From assembly GCA_013043915.1 (NCBI GenBank), contig JABEVH010000078.1, positions 1 through 11,787 on the forward strand: 11,787 bases of DNA, given 5' to 3'. Positions 1 to 7,107 of this stretch are shown here, one piece after another; the first letter of the stretch is position 1; each line of letters opens with the position of its first letter. The stretch comes from Pseudomonadales bacterium (GTDB taxonomy: Bacteria; Pseudomonadota; Gammaproteobacteria; Pseudomonadales; Moraxellaceae). The position numbers and the translations under genes are program-made. The notes below the pieces were generated by a model that did no database searches, was not told where the DNA came from, and saw only the letters and a program-made list of their open reading frames with translations.

Positions 1-79
1 AACGGAAATACAGCCAGACGCACTGGCTGATGATATCCATGGGAAAACGATGGCGGGGATAGCGAAGGTCAGTATTCAT
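1..79 (-). CDS. IS6-type transposase, N-terminal fragment (runs off left edge)
   Basis: Reading leftward from an ATG at 79-77, the frame is open to the window edge and gives 26 residues, including YPRHRFPMDII and CVWLYFR. This matches the usual N-terminal start of IS6-family DDE transposases, where a basic-aromatic stretch precedes a helix of the type 'PxDIIxxxVxxYxRFxLSYRD'. The rest of the gene lies outside the window, so the DDE catalytic residues cannot be checked. The family catalyses replicative transposition and cointegrate formation. The identification rests on pattern memory of a short stretch, so it is likely but not certain. The gene points away from the hydrolase at 229. Confidence 0.65.
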   Translation of the reverse strand, partial: MNTDLRYPRHRFPMDIISQCVWLYFR

Positions 80-120
80 GGGGCTATGGCATCACGATCT
101 CAGTTAAGCTGACAATACCC
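1..120 (-). mobile_element. End of an IS6-like insertion sequence
   Basis: About 40 bases lie between the transposase start codon (79) and the likely element end. Read on the minus strand, the stretch from about 120 inward begins GGGTATTGTCAGC. This position and spacing suit the terminal inverted repeat of an IS6-type element, whose transposase normally starts some tens of bases inside the end. The exact boundary is inferred: the other end and any target duplication are outside the window. Confidence 0.4.
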
Positions 121-228
121 ATCTGATTGGCATTGCTGTGTCCTGTGGCCCGTCTTCACGGCCATTGTCTGTATGGTGTTCTTTCTAACATTATGGTCTC
201 TACAACATACCGTACCGGAATTTCAGCT

Positions 229-1002
229 ATGTGGCATCACTACCAAGCCGGGAACGGCCGTCCCATTATTCTCCTGCATGGCATCGGCATGTCCCAAATA
301 GCGTGGAAGCCTGTGCTACCACTGCTTTCGCGAGAGCGTCGCGTAATAGCCTTTGATACTGCTGGCTTCGGGCTTACTCCACCTTTGCCACCAGGAACTC
401 TGCCCACCATCCCCAGTCTTGTTGCTGGCCTCGCTGCCAGTTTACGGGGGCTCGGCATAGATGGGCCTGTGGATATTGTTGGTAACTCGCTAGGCGGTTA
501 TATGGCTCTGGAAGCAGCCAAGGTTGGGCTTGCTCGCAGTGTGGTCGCTATCTCTCCTGCAGGCCTTTGGCGCGGTCACGGCTCGTTATCTCTCAAATAC
601 CTCTTTGGCAGCATGCGCATGGCTACACGCTTCTTTCCTGCGCTGACGCAGAGCAGCATGCTGATTCCACCACTGCGTGAGCTTTTCCTGGCCGTCCCCC
701 TCTCCACGGGCTCCTGGCGTATGCCATCAGAGGATGCCATCGCAGTCGCAGCCGATTTTGGCCGCGCTAAAGGGTTTCGCGCCACCGTTGAAAATGTCGT
801 ACCGTTCACGGGGGGTCAGAATATCTCCGTGCCCATCACAGTCGCATTTGGTCGCAGTGACTGGCTGCTTGGCGCCAGCGCACGCCACCGCGAAGAATTG
901 CCAGCCCATACACGCTGGTTACAGCCGAAGGGCTGGGGCCACGTGCCCATGTGGAAAGATCCGGAGGGCGTGGCGCGACTGATTCTGGAAGGAAGCGCCT
1001 AG
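229..1002 (+). CDS. Alpha/beta-fold hydrolase
   Basis: A 257-residue protein of the alpha/beta hydrolase superfamily, a normal length for a single-domain esterase/hydrolase. The oxyanion-hole region LLHGIG lies near residue 20. The nucleophile elbow GNSLGG has Ser87. A FGRSDW segment supplies Asp211 and WGHVPMW supplies His238, so a full Ser-Asp-His triad is visible. There is no signal peptide or membrane segment, suggesting a cytoplasmic enzyme; the substrate cannot be deduced. I chose ATG 229 (MWHHYQAG) because the family's first strand starts just after it and GGAA lies a few bases upstream. In-frame ATG 193 and TTG 127 are alternatives without a better ribosome site. The upstream region is cut short by a probable insertion-sequence end at about 120, so the native promoter may be lost or replaced. 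Confidence 0.85.
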   Translation: MWHHYQAGNGRPIILLHGIGMSQIAWKPVLPLLSRERRVIAFDTAGFGLTPPLPPGTLPTIPSLVAGLAASLRGLGIDGPVDIVGNSLGGYMALEAAKVGLARSVVAISPAGLWRGHGSLSLKYLFGSMRMATRFFPALTQSSMLIPPLRELFLAVPLSTGSWRMPSEDAIAVAADFGRAKGFRATVENVVPFTGGQNISVPITVAFGRSDWLLGASARHREELPAHTRWLQPKGWGHVPMWKDPEGVARLILEGSA

Positions 1003-1026
1003 CTTGATGATGTCGGCTAGACAACG

Positions 1027-1311
1027 TTATAACAAAACTCCTGACTGCTCGAATCGGTAGCTGGAACAAGGACGCTGTATCATCTTTCTGAGCACGATAT
1101 CGGTCTTGCCGACTAATCGTTTCATGATGTCAGGGGCCAGAAAGGTCAGCTGCCTCACCAGGCGCGCCCGGGTAATATCCATCCAATCGGCTTCATGTTA
1201 GCCTCCGCCGCCTGCTGCTCGTCCAGCTTTGGCAACCTCTTCCATAAATTCCTAGTGAACATCATAAGCATCCAGCGCATACACCTGTAAAATGTTGGGT
1301 TCTGTAAGCAT
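1027..1311 (-). pseudogene. Decayed helix-turn-helix / recombinase-like gene remnant
   Basis: Read leftward from an ATG at 1311-1309, one continuous frame of 95 codons contains two in-frame stops: a TAG after 19 residues (MLTEPNILQVYALDAYDVH) and a TAA some 18 codons later. After the second stop comes DITRARLVRQLTFLAPDIM. This resembles the 'xITRARVxQxLxLLAPDI' helix-turn-helix segment found in the tail of some serine recombinases and related DNA-binding proteins. The shared frame across both stops argues for a once-intact gene. No intact product is expected. The family assignment is tentative, and the first 19 residues are not recognised. Confidence 0.35.
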
Positions 1312-1580
1312 GAGTCCAGATAGTCGTCGGCAGTTCTGGCAACAGCATATGGCAGTGTGGAAAGGCAGGGGTATGACCCAACGCGTCTATGCTGAGGGAC
1401 GGGGGTTCTGTTAAGGGTATGTCTTTACGGTTCCGTCAGTTTCGTCAACATGAACCTGCTGCTGCGGTAGCTTTTGTGCCAGTTCGTGTTCAGTTTACGG
1501 AGACCATCCTGACTTTATTGGGTCCCGGTGGATGGACTTTACACATGCCTCCCTCAGTTTCCGCCACCTGGTTCGAGTAG
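1310..1580 (+). pseudogene. tnpA: IS66-type accessory protein TnpA, frameshifted remnant
   Basis: From ATG 1310 the frame encodes 34 residues beginning MSPDSRRQFWQQHMAVW and continuing with a G-MTQRVYAE segment, then stops at 1412. This is the characteristic N-terminal region of the small IS66 accessory protein. The matching C-terminal part follows in another frame: FVPVRVQFTE and then GPGGWTLHMPPSVSATWFE, ending at the stop at 1578-1580. The family normally has a 'GPGGWxLxLPxxVxxxWLxxLL' segment here, and after the stop the next codons (LLNMMG) still fit. At least one frameshift and one premature stop therefore separate or truncate the halves. No IS66 orfB or main transposase is visible nearby, so this is an isolated relic. 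It overlaps the start of the minus-strand remnant by two bases. Confidence 0.65.
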
Positions 1581-1740
1581 CTTTTGAATATGATGGGGTG
1601 ATTGCATTACCCTCCACCAAAATCTCAGTCCCAACGGTTAAGCCATGATCTGGCGATTAGTAAACTTTAACTTACGCATATCGATCTTCTGACATTGGGT
1701 TATATTGCCAGAAGTTTCTGCTTATAATAACAGTATTCAG
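1581..1740. other. Gene-free spacer between two transposon relics
   Basis: I see no gene here. The first few codons after 1580 may be the tail of the IS66 TnpA relic. The only notable site is a perfect TATAAT near the right end, just before the TnpB relic. Confidence 0.5.
1700..1728 (+). promoter_or_regulatory. Candidate sigma-70 promoter before the TnpB relic
   Basis: A perfect -10 hexamer TATAAT lies at 1723-1728. The best -35 match at a 17-bp spacing is a weak TTATAT at 1700-1705. It sits about 20 bases upstream of the TnpB relic's ribosome site. It could be the element's own promoter, or could feed transcription toward the OsmC-YcaO gene. This is by-eye evidence only. Confidence 0.3.
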
Positions 1741-1748
1741 GAGTGACC

Positions 1749-2191
1749 ATGTTGGCCACCAAAACGATCAAGGTTCATGTGAAAGATAAGCATGTGAAGC
1801 TGCTTTCTGCTCAAGCGGCAGAGGAGCACTTCGTCTGGAGCCACCTGAATGAACGGTCTCACCGAACCATTAGCGAACGAGGTGGATTCCTTTCCGAGTA
1901 CGATCTCCATCCCTATACACGTGGCGCTGGCAAAGAACTTGGGTTGCATAGTCAGAGCCTGCAGTGTATTGCCAAAGTACACGTGACACGCCGTAAGCAA
2001 TTTACTCGATACTGGCCTGGCGTAAGACCTTTGGTGTCCGGCGATCTTTGGGGTGGATACCGATCAATACCGGTGCGGTGCGGCGCTATGGAAGTGTCGC
2101 CAAGGATATTCTCTCGCGCGGACATGAGCATCTAGCTGTAGGAAACCCCTCCCTTTTCCATAGACCCCAATATTTTCAGGGGCCCGTGTAA
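1749..2191 (+). pseudogene. tnpB: IS200/IS605-family TnpB remnant (frameshift plus internal deletion)
   Basis: ATG 1749 follows AGGAG with a 5-base spacer; an in-frame GTG at 1743 is possible. The N-terminus matches the start of IS200/IS605 OrfB/TnpB proteins: KVHVKDKHVKLLSAQAA, then EYDLHPYTRGAGKELGLHSQ and a VTRRKQF segment. Around 2000-2012 the homology moves to another frame, which continues LAWRKTFGVRRSLGWIPINT and ends at TAA 2189-2191, so a one-base indel broke the gene. After GAVR the text goes to YGSVAKDILSRGHEHLAVG, which resembles the 'DxNAAxNILxxGH' end of TnpB. The whole RuvC core and zinc finger, about 250 codons, therefore appear deleted. The intact family encodes an RNA-guided endonuclease of roughly 370-400 residues. 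The relic cannot be active. No TnpA partner is seen. Confidence 0.75.
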
Positions 2192-2248
2192 GTGGTAGTC
2201 ATCGACTGGGGGCGGGTAGGATGTCAAAGTACTATTTGGAGGTCTCTC

Positions 2249-4435
2249 ATGGAAATTAAGGTCAATTTTCTCGACAATCTTCGTCTCGAAGCCAAGTTCG
2301 AAGATTTCACGGTGGTGGCTGATCAGCCTATCCGTTATAAGGGCGATGGCTCGGCACCAGGTCCTTTCGATTACTTTCTGGCTTCATCAGCCTTATGTGC
2401 AGCTTACTTTGTGAAATTGTACTGCGACACGCGCAATATTCCTACCGAAGATATCCGTCTGTCGCAGAACAACATGGTTGATCCGGACAATCGCTATCAG
2501 CAGGTTTTCAAGATTCAGGTTGAGTTGCCGGAGAGTATTTCAGCCAAAGACCGTGAAGGTATTTTACGATCCATCGGCCGGTGTACGGTGAAGAAAGTGG
2601 TGCAATCCGGGCCTGAGTTTGTGATTGAAGCGGTGGAAAATCTGGATGCTGATGCCCATGCGTTGCTGATGCTGAATCCTGATTCTGAGGCGAGGACCTA
2701 TATTACGGGCAAGGATCTGCCGCTGGAGCAAACTATTGCCAATATGTCAGGCCTTTTGGCAGGCTTAGGCATGAAGATTGAGATTGCTTCATGGAGGAAT
2801 ATTGTCCCCAATGTGTGGTCGTTGCATATCCGCGATGCGCACTCACATATGTGTTTTACCAATGGCAAAGGGGCAACCAAAGAAAGTGCTTTGGCATCGG
2901 CGTTGGGTGAATTCATCGAACGACTGAACTGCAACCATTTCTATGGCGCTCAGTTTTGGGGCGAAGACATCGCCAATGCAGCGTTTGTACATTACCCAAA
3001 CGAGCGCTGGTTCAAGCCTGACCCTGACGATGCGTTACCGCCAGAAATCCTTGATGAGTACTGCCTACAAATATACAACCCTGATGGTGAGTTACAGGGT
3101 TCGCATCTGTACGACACCAACTCCGGCAATGTGGAACGCGGTATCTGTTCTCTGCCGTTTGTGCGCCAGTCTGATGGTGAAGTAGTATATTTTCCATCTA
3201 ATCTAGTTGAAAACCTCTATGCCAGCAATGGCATGAGTGCTGGTAATACGCTGGCCGAAGCGCAGGTGCAATGCCTGTCGGAAATCCTTGAACGAGCAGT
3301 AAAACGTGAAATTCTGGAAGGTGAAATTGCTCTTCCAGATGTGCCGCATGATGTGCTGCTGAAGTACCCCGAGATTCTGGCGGGCATTCAGGGCTTGGAA
3401 GAGCAGGGATTTCCAGTGCTGGTGAAGGATGCGTCGCTAAGCGGCGTTTATCCGGTAATGTGCGTTACGCTAATGAACCCGCGTACAGGTGGTGTCTTTG
3501 CCTCGTTCGGTGCGCACCCAAACTTGCAGGTGGCGTTGGAACGCAGCCTTACGGAACTGCTACAGGGACGAAGTTTTGAAGGGCTGAACGATTTACCTCG
3601 TCCCACCTTTGAAAGTCTCGCCGTGACTGAGCCGAACAACTTTGTTGAGCATTTTATTGATTCCAGCGGTGTTGTGTCCTGGCGCTTTTTCAGTGCCAAA
3701 GCGGATTATAATTTTGTTGAGTGGGATTTTTCTGGTCTGGGGGAAAACTCCAATGCCGAGGAGGCGGCAACACTGTTCGGTATTCTCGAAAACATGGGCA
3801 AGGAGGCGTATATGGCGGTGTATGATCATGTAGGCGCCATAACTTGCCGCATTTTGGTGCCAGGTTATTCGGAAGTGTATCCGGTCGAGGATTTGGTCTG
3901 GGATAATACCAATAAAGCGTTATTATTCCGTGCTGATATTTTGAATTTGCATCGCTTGGACGATGCCAGCTTGAAAGCACTGCTTGAGCGCTTAGATAGC
4001 AATGAGCTAGATGAGTATTCCGACATTGCCACATTGATCGGTATCGAATTTGACGAAAATACGGTCTGGGGGCAGCTAACTGTTCTGGAGTTGAAGCTGT
4101 TGATTCATCTCGCCTTGAAGGAATTTGAGGCGGCGCAAGATCTGGTAGGTGCATTCCTGCAGTACAACGACAACACGGCCGAACGCGGATTGTTTTATCA
4201 GGCATTGAGTGTGCTGCTTGAGGTGCTGCTGGACGACGATCTGGAACTGATCGATTATGAGATAAATTTCCGCCGGATGTTTGGCGATGCGCGGATGGAC
4301 GCGGTACTGGGGTCCGTGGATGGCAGCGTGCGGTTTTTTGGCTTAACGCCAACAAGTATGAAACTGGAAGGGCTTCATAGGCATCAGTGCCTAATTGATA
4401 GCTATAAAAAGCTGCACAAGGCGCGGGCCCGCTAG
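2249..4435 (+). CDS. ycaO: OsmC-YcaO fusion protein (ATP-dependent cyclodehydratase-fold, S12-methylthiolation type)
   Basis: A 728-residue protein starting at ATG 2249, preceded by GGAGG at 2238-2242; the open frame reaches upstream to 2192 but without a ribosome site. Residues 1-135 form an OsmC/Ohr-like domain with a cysteine pair at Cys50 (SALCAAYF) and Cys112 (GRCTVKK), the 62-residue spacing typical of that thiol-peroxidase family. Residues from about 190 to 570 form a YcaO domain. Its ATP/Mg-binding signatures are visible: ALGEFIER (Glu221, Glu224, Arg225), QVQCLSEILER (Glu345, Glu348, Arg349) and ALERSLTELLQGR (429-441). Residues 590-728 are an acidic, leucine-rich helical tail like that of E. 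coli YcaO. The proline-rich C-terminus of azoline-forming YcaO enzymes is absent. No RiPP precursor or partner gene is adjacent. E. coli YcaO is linked to RimO-dependent ribosomal protein S12 methylthiolation; a similar role is inferred here. Confidence 0.9.
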   Translation: MEIKVNFLDNLRLEAKFEDFTVVADQPIRYKGDGSAPGPFDYFLASSALCAAYFVKLYCDTRNIPTEDIRLSQNNMVDPDNRYQQVFKIQVELPESISAKDREGILRSIGRCTVKKVVQSGPEFVIEAVENLDADAHALLMLNPDSEARTYITGKDLPLEQTIANMSGLLAGLGMKIEIASWRNIVPNVWSLHIRDAHSHMCFTNGKGATKESALASALGEFIERLNCNHFYGAQFWGEDIANAAFVHYPNERWFKPDPDDALPPEILDEYCLQIYNPDGELQGSHLYDTNSGNVERGICSLPFVRQSDGEVVYFPSNLVENLYASNGMSAGNTLAEAQVQCLSEILERAVKREILEGEIALPDVPHDVLLKYPEILAGIQGLEEQGFPVLVKDASLSGVYPVMCVTLMNPRTGGVFASFGAHPNLQVALERSLTELLQGRSFEGLNDLPRPTFESLAVTEPNNFVEHFIDSSGVVSWRFFSAKADYNFVEWDFSGLGENSNAEEAATLFGILENMGKEAYMAVYDHVGAITCRILVPGYSEVYPVEDLVWDNTNKALLFRADILNLHRLDDASLKALLERLDSNELDEYSDIATLIGIEFDENTVWGQLTVLELKLLIHLALKEFEAAQDLVGAFLQYNDNTAERGLFYQALSVLLEVLLDDDLELIDYEINFRRMFGDARMDAVLGSVDGSVRFFGLTPTSMKLEGLHRHQCLIDSYKKLHKARAR

Positions 4436-4510
4436 GGCAATGAGCGATTTACGTCCAAAAGCGGTTCTGCTGATAACGGAGGCATGTAAGTTCGTTAATA
4501 CGGCCTATCG
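4436..4510. other. Short spacer after ycaO
   Basis: A 25-codon frame starts at ATG 4440 (MSDLRPKAVLLITEACKFVN) and ends at TAG 4515. It has no good ribosome site and is not convincingly coding. It could be scrambled remains of the N-terminal half of the adjacent HepT relic, but I cannot align it with confidence. Confidence 0.3.
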
Positions 4511-4765
4511 ATGTTAGCAGTACCTGATCTGTTGAAAAAACTCGGGGTGCCGCAAAGTGCGCGAGATGTGTTTGCGCTGCTAGCACCGGGTGCTTGGATC
4601 GACGCCGTTCTCTCCGATAGTCTCAAACACATGGTGGGCTTTCGCAATATCGCTGTGCATGATTAGCAGGTGTTGCAACTGCCCATCATGGTGCGGATTA
4701 TCACTCAGCATCTGAATGAGTTTTTGCAATACAGTCAGGTCATGTTATTGAGATATTCTGTATGA
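4511..4765 (+). pseudogene. hepT: HepT-like HEPN toxin remnant (C-terminal half, amber-interrupted)
   Basis: The frame from ATG 4511 reads KKLGVPQSARDVFALL, then LSDSLKHMVGFRNIAVHD, then a TAG at 4664-4666. In the same frame it continues QVLQLPIMVRIITQHLNEF to a TGA at 4763-4765. This is the C-terminal half of the HepT/DUF86 family, the HEPN ribonuclease toxin of HepT-MntA toxin-antitoxin modules. The active-site motif is Rx4HxY; here Arg and His remain (RNIAVH) but the Tyr codon is a stop. The family is about 135-145 residues long and the N-terminal half is missing or unrecognisable. No MntA nucleotidyltransferase antitoxin gene is next to it. The module is therefore dead, although its remains sit in a defence neighbourhood. 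Confidence 0.75.
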
Positions 4766-4961
4766 TGATGAGATTGATTCATGTGACTTTCTAGCTAGAA
4801 AGCCATTAAGACTGTCTTCGAAAATTTAATGATTGGAATCTCCCCATGTTACCGAAGATTTGCTCTGAGCAACTGTTAGTTCCGGTTACACCCCTTCTTG
4901 GGATAGGATTATGGGTTCGCACGCGTCAAATTATTTGGCTTTTTCTCAAGATTGATGCTCG
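4766..4961 (+). promoter_or_regulatory. Probable promoter region of the Wadjet operon
   Basis: This is the only non-coding stretch ahead of jetA, so the operon promoter should be here or in the HepT relic. No strong sigma-70 site stands out. A TTGATT at 4774-4779 followed 16 bases later by TAGAAA is a weak candidate, and its -10 side would fall inside the palindrome at 4787-4802. No ribosome site of note precedes the jetA start. Confidence 0.3.
4787..4802. repeat. Perfect 16-bp palindrome upstream of jetA
   Basis: CTTTCTAGCTAGAAAG reads the same on both strands with no mismatch and no spacer. It lies 160 bases before the jetA start, just after the HepT relic. Its size suits the operator of a dimeric repressor. 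It is unlikely to be a terminator, being AT-rich without a T-run. Function is inferred only. Confidence 0.45.
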
Positions 4962-6413
4962 ATGACCATCGATTTCGCCACGCTAGATATCATGCGCACC
5001 CACCACCCCGCGTGGCGGATGTTGCGTTCAGACCATGCTCCGTTGGTGGCAAGCTTTCTGCATCGGGTGTATATCGAGCCCAATGTGAGAGTAATGGCGG
5101 CTGCAGATTTGGCTGAGGTACTGGAGGATGAATTGTATGCCCTGCGACAGCAGTTGGGCGAAACCGCTTATCCCAAGCCGGCATTGGAATACTTGAACGA
5201 CTGGGCAGCACCAGACAAGGGCTGGCTGCGCAAGTTCTATCGGCCAGGCACAGACGACGCGCAGTTCGATTTGACGCCTGCCACTGAGAAGGCTATCGCC
5301 TGGCTGGCGCAACTCAGTGAGCGACAGTTCATCGGTACCGAGTCGCGTTTGTTAACACTGTTCGATCTGCTCAAACAGATGAGCGAAGGCAGCGAAGCTG
5401 ATCCAGTTAAGCGTATCGCCGAATTGCACAAAAAGCGCGATGATATTGATACTGAGATCGCACGGGTGTTGTCGGGTGATGTGCCCTTGCTAGATGACAC
5501 AGAGTTGAAAGATCGTTTCCAGCAGTTCATTCATGGTGCGCGTGAGTTGCTCACTGACTTCCGCGAGGTGGAGTATAACTTCCGTCAACTTGATCGGCGT
5601 GTACGAGAGCGCATTGCGCTGTGGGAGGGTAGCAAGGGAGCGCTGCTGGAAGACATCATGGGTGAACGTGATGCGATTGCCGGTTCCGATCAGGGCAAAA
5701 GTTTCCGTGCATTCTGGGATTTTTTGCTCTCCAGTCGTCGCCAGGAAGAATTGACCGAGCTACTGGATCACGTCCTGTCACTACCAGCAGTGACAGGACT
5801 AAAGCCTGACAGCCGCACTCGTCGAGTACACTATGACTGGATGGAGGCTGGCGAGCACACGCAGCGCACCATCGCTGCTTTATCACAGCAGTTGCGCCGC
5901 TTTCTGGATGACCAGGCTTGGCTGGAAAATCGCCGCATCATGGATATTCTTCACGGTATAGAAAGTAAAGCGTTGGCTCTGCGAGAGGTGTCGCTCACGG
6001 GCAACATGATGGAAATGGCCGAGTACTGTGCTGATGTTGAACTGGCGATGGAGCGCACCTTGTTCTCTCCAGCGATCAAACCTGTGATTGCCGATCTGGC
6101 CTTACAGGCGGGAGATGAGGATATCGACCCTTCTGTGCTGTTCGATCAGATGGTGCTAGACAAGGCGCGGCTCACTCGCCATATCCGACACGCCTTGCAG
6201 GAGCGGGTGCAGATCACCCTGAGTGAACTGGTGATTAGTCAGCCTTTGCAACAGGGGTTAGCCGAGTTGGTGGCTTATCTTCAGCTGGGTAGCGAGGTAT
6301 TTAATACCGTGGTGGATGAGGGTAAGTCTGAGCCCATCCGCTGGAAAGTTGCCACGGAGGGCCAAGCCATAACCCGTAGTGCGCGGCTACCACGTGTGAT
6401 TTTCATGCGGTGA
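4962..6413 (+). CDS. jetA: JetA (MksF), kleisin subunit of type I Wadjet, DUF3375
   Basis: A 483-residue protein, the normal length for DUF3375/JetA. It carries the family's N-terminal signature HPAWRMLRSDHAPLVASFL (residues 15-33), then an 'EDELYALRQQLG' helix and a YLNDWA segment. The middle is strongly helical and charged. In Wadjet JetA is the MukF/kleisin-like subunit: winged-helix ends bridge the two JetC heads and bind JetB, closing the SMC ring around DNA. ATG 4962 is chosen because the family motif follows at the usual distance; ATG 4992 would cut into it. The upstream bases have no clear Shine-Dalgarno sequence, so translation may start weakly, which is odd for the first gene of the operon. 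It is followed by jetB after 19 bases. Confidence 0.93.
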   Translation: MTIDFATLDIMRTHHPAWRMLRSDHAPLVASFLHRVYIEPNVRVMAAADLAEVLEDELYALRQQLGETAYPKPALEYLNDWAAPDKGWLRKFYRPGTDDAQFDLTPATEKAIAWLAQLSERQFIGTESRLLTLFDLLKQMSEGSEADPVKRIAELHKKRDDIDTEIARVLSGDVPLLDDTELKDRFQQFIHGARELLTDFREVEYNFRQLDRRVRERIALWEGSKGALLEDIMGERDAIAGSDQGKSFRAFWDFLLSSRRQEELTELLDHVLSLPAVTGLKPDSRTRRVHYDWMEAGEHTQRTIAALSQQLRRFLDDQAWLENRRIMDILHGIESKALALREVSLTGNMMEMAEYCADVELAMERTLFSPAIKPVIADLALQAGDEDIDPSVLFDQMVLDKARLTRHIRHALQERVQITLSELVISQPLQQGLAELVAYLQLGSEVFNTVVDEGKSEPIRWKVATEGQAITRSARLPRVIFMR

Positions 6414-6432
6414 AAAGGAACTGAGGTAAGGG

Positions 6433-7107
6433 ATGGAAGATTTCTCAAATACAGCAGCCATAGAACACCCGATAGCGGCTCCGGTTGCTGATTTGTCGGT
6501 GTTGCTGATCAAATTACTTAAGAGCGTAATCTACCGCGACGGTGATGAGCGCCAATGGGCGGCATTACTGAATCTTCAAGCGAGGGTAAGAGACTACGTG
6601 GCAGTGTTAAATCTTGATTTGATTCTGGATGAGGCAGAAGGCTATGCTTTCTTGAAAAGCCGCCCTGAGTCTGCTGACGATGACCCATCATCTCATCTGC
6701 CGCGTTTGGTGGCGCGCCGACCTTTGTCCTTCGCCGTGAGTTTATTGCTCGCCTTGCTGCGCAAGAAGCTGGCCGAGTTCGATGCGGGTGGAGGCGACAC
6801 GCGGTTAGTGCTGTCCCGTGACAATATTGTCGAGTTAGTGCGGGTGTTTCTGCCTGATGGCCCGAATGAAGCCAAGCTGATTGATCAGATTGAAACTACG
6901 ATCAACAAGGTGGCTGAACTGGGGTTTCTGCAGAAGCTAAAATCTTCCGGTGGATCTTCAACCGGGCCTGCCTCTTACGAGGTGAGGCGTATCCTGAAGG
7001 CTTTTGTTGATGCCCAATGGCTGGCCGAATTCGATACGCGATTGGCCTCTTATCAGTCCCAACTAGCTGATGTAATTAAGGCCAAGGAAGGAAGGGGTCA
7101 TGAATAA
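6433..7107 (+). CDS. jetB: JetB (MksE), MukE-like KITE subunit of type I Wadjet, DUF4194
   Basis: A 224-residue protein, typical for DUF4194. Features expected of the MukE-like family are visible: an N-terminal helix (DLSVLLIKLLKSVIY), the YRDGDERQWAALL segment and a VRDYVAVLNLDLILDEAEGYAFL strand-helix unit. Then come RRPLSFAVSLLLALLRKKL and a second winged-helix region with IVELVRVFLPDG. The C-terminus has a YEVRRILKAFVDA helix. In the complex JetB dimers bind the JetA kleisin and DNA beneath the JetC heads. ATG 6433 has GAGG at 6423-6426 with a 6-base spacer. Its last 8 bases overlap jetC, which implies translational coupling. No missing parts are seen. Confidence 0.92.
   Translation: MEDFSNTAAIEHPIAAPVADLSVLLIKLLKSVIYRDGDERQWAALLNLQARVRDYVAVLNLDLILDEAEGYAFLKSRPESADDDPSSHLPRLVARRPLSFAVSLLLALLRKKLAEFDAGGGDTRLVLSRDNIVELVRVFLPDGPNEAKLIDQIETTINKVAELGFLQKLKSSGGSSTGPASYEVRRILKAFVDAQWLAEFDTRLASYQSQLADVIKAKEGRGHE

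Noticed and set aside
2..112. Plus-strand open frame from the left edge to TGA at 110
   Set aside because: The opposite strand matches an IS6 transposase start; the plus frame is its shadow.
1743..2135. The 130-codon frame taken as an intact small gene
   Set aside because: Its last 40 or so residues are out-of-frame reading; TnpB homology continues in another frame to 2191, so it is a frameshifted relic.
2165..2182. CCCC...GGGG hairpin near the end of the TnpB relic as a terminator or IS end
   Set aside because: The stem is only 4 bp with a 10-base loop and no T-run.
3690..4355. Long 221-codon open frame on the minus strand inside ycaO
   Set aside because: It is fully antisense to a well-supported YcaO gene, is proline/arginine/histidine-rich and has no recognisable motif; it is a codon-bias shadow.
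4423..4432. GC-rich palindrome GCGGGCCCGC at the end of ycaO as a terminator
   Set aside because: It has no loop and no following T-run; it is explained by the alternating Ala/Arg codons at the C-terminus.
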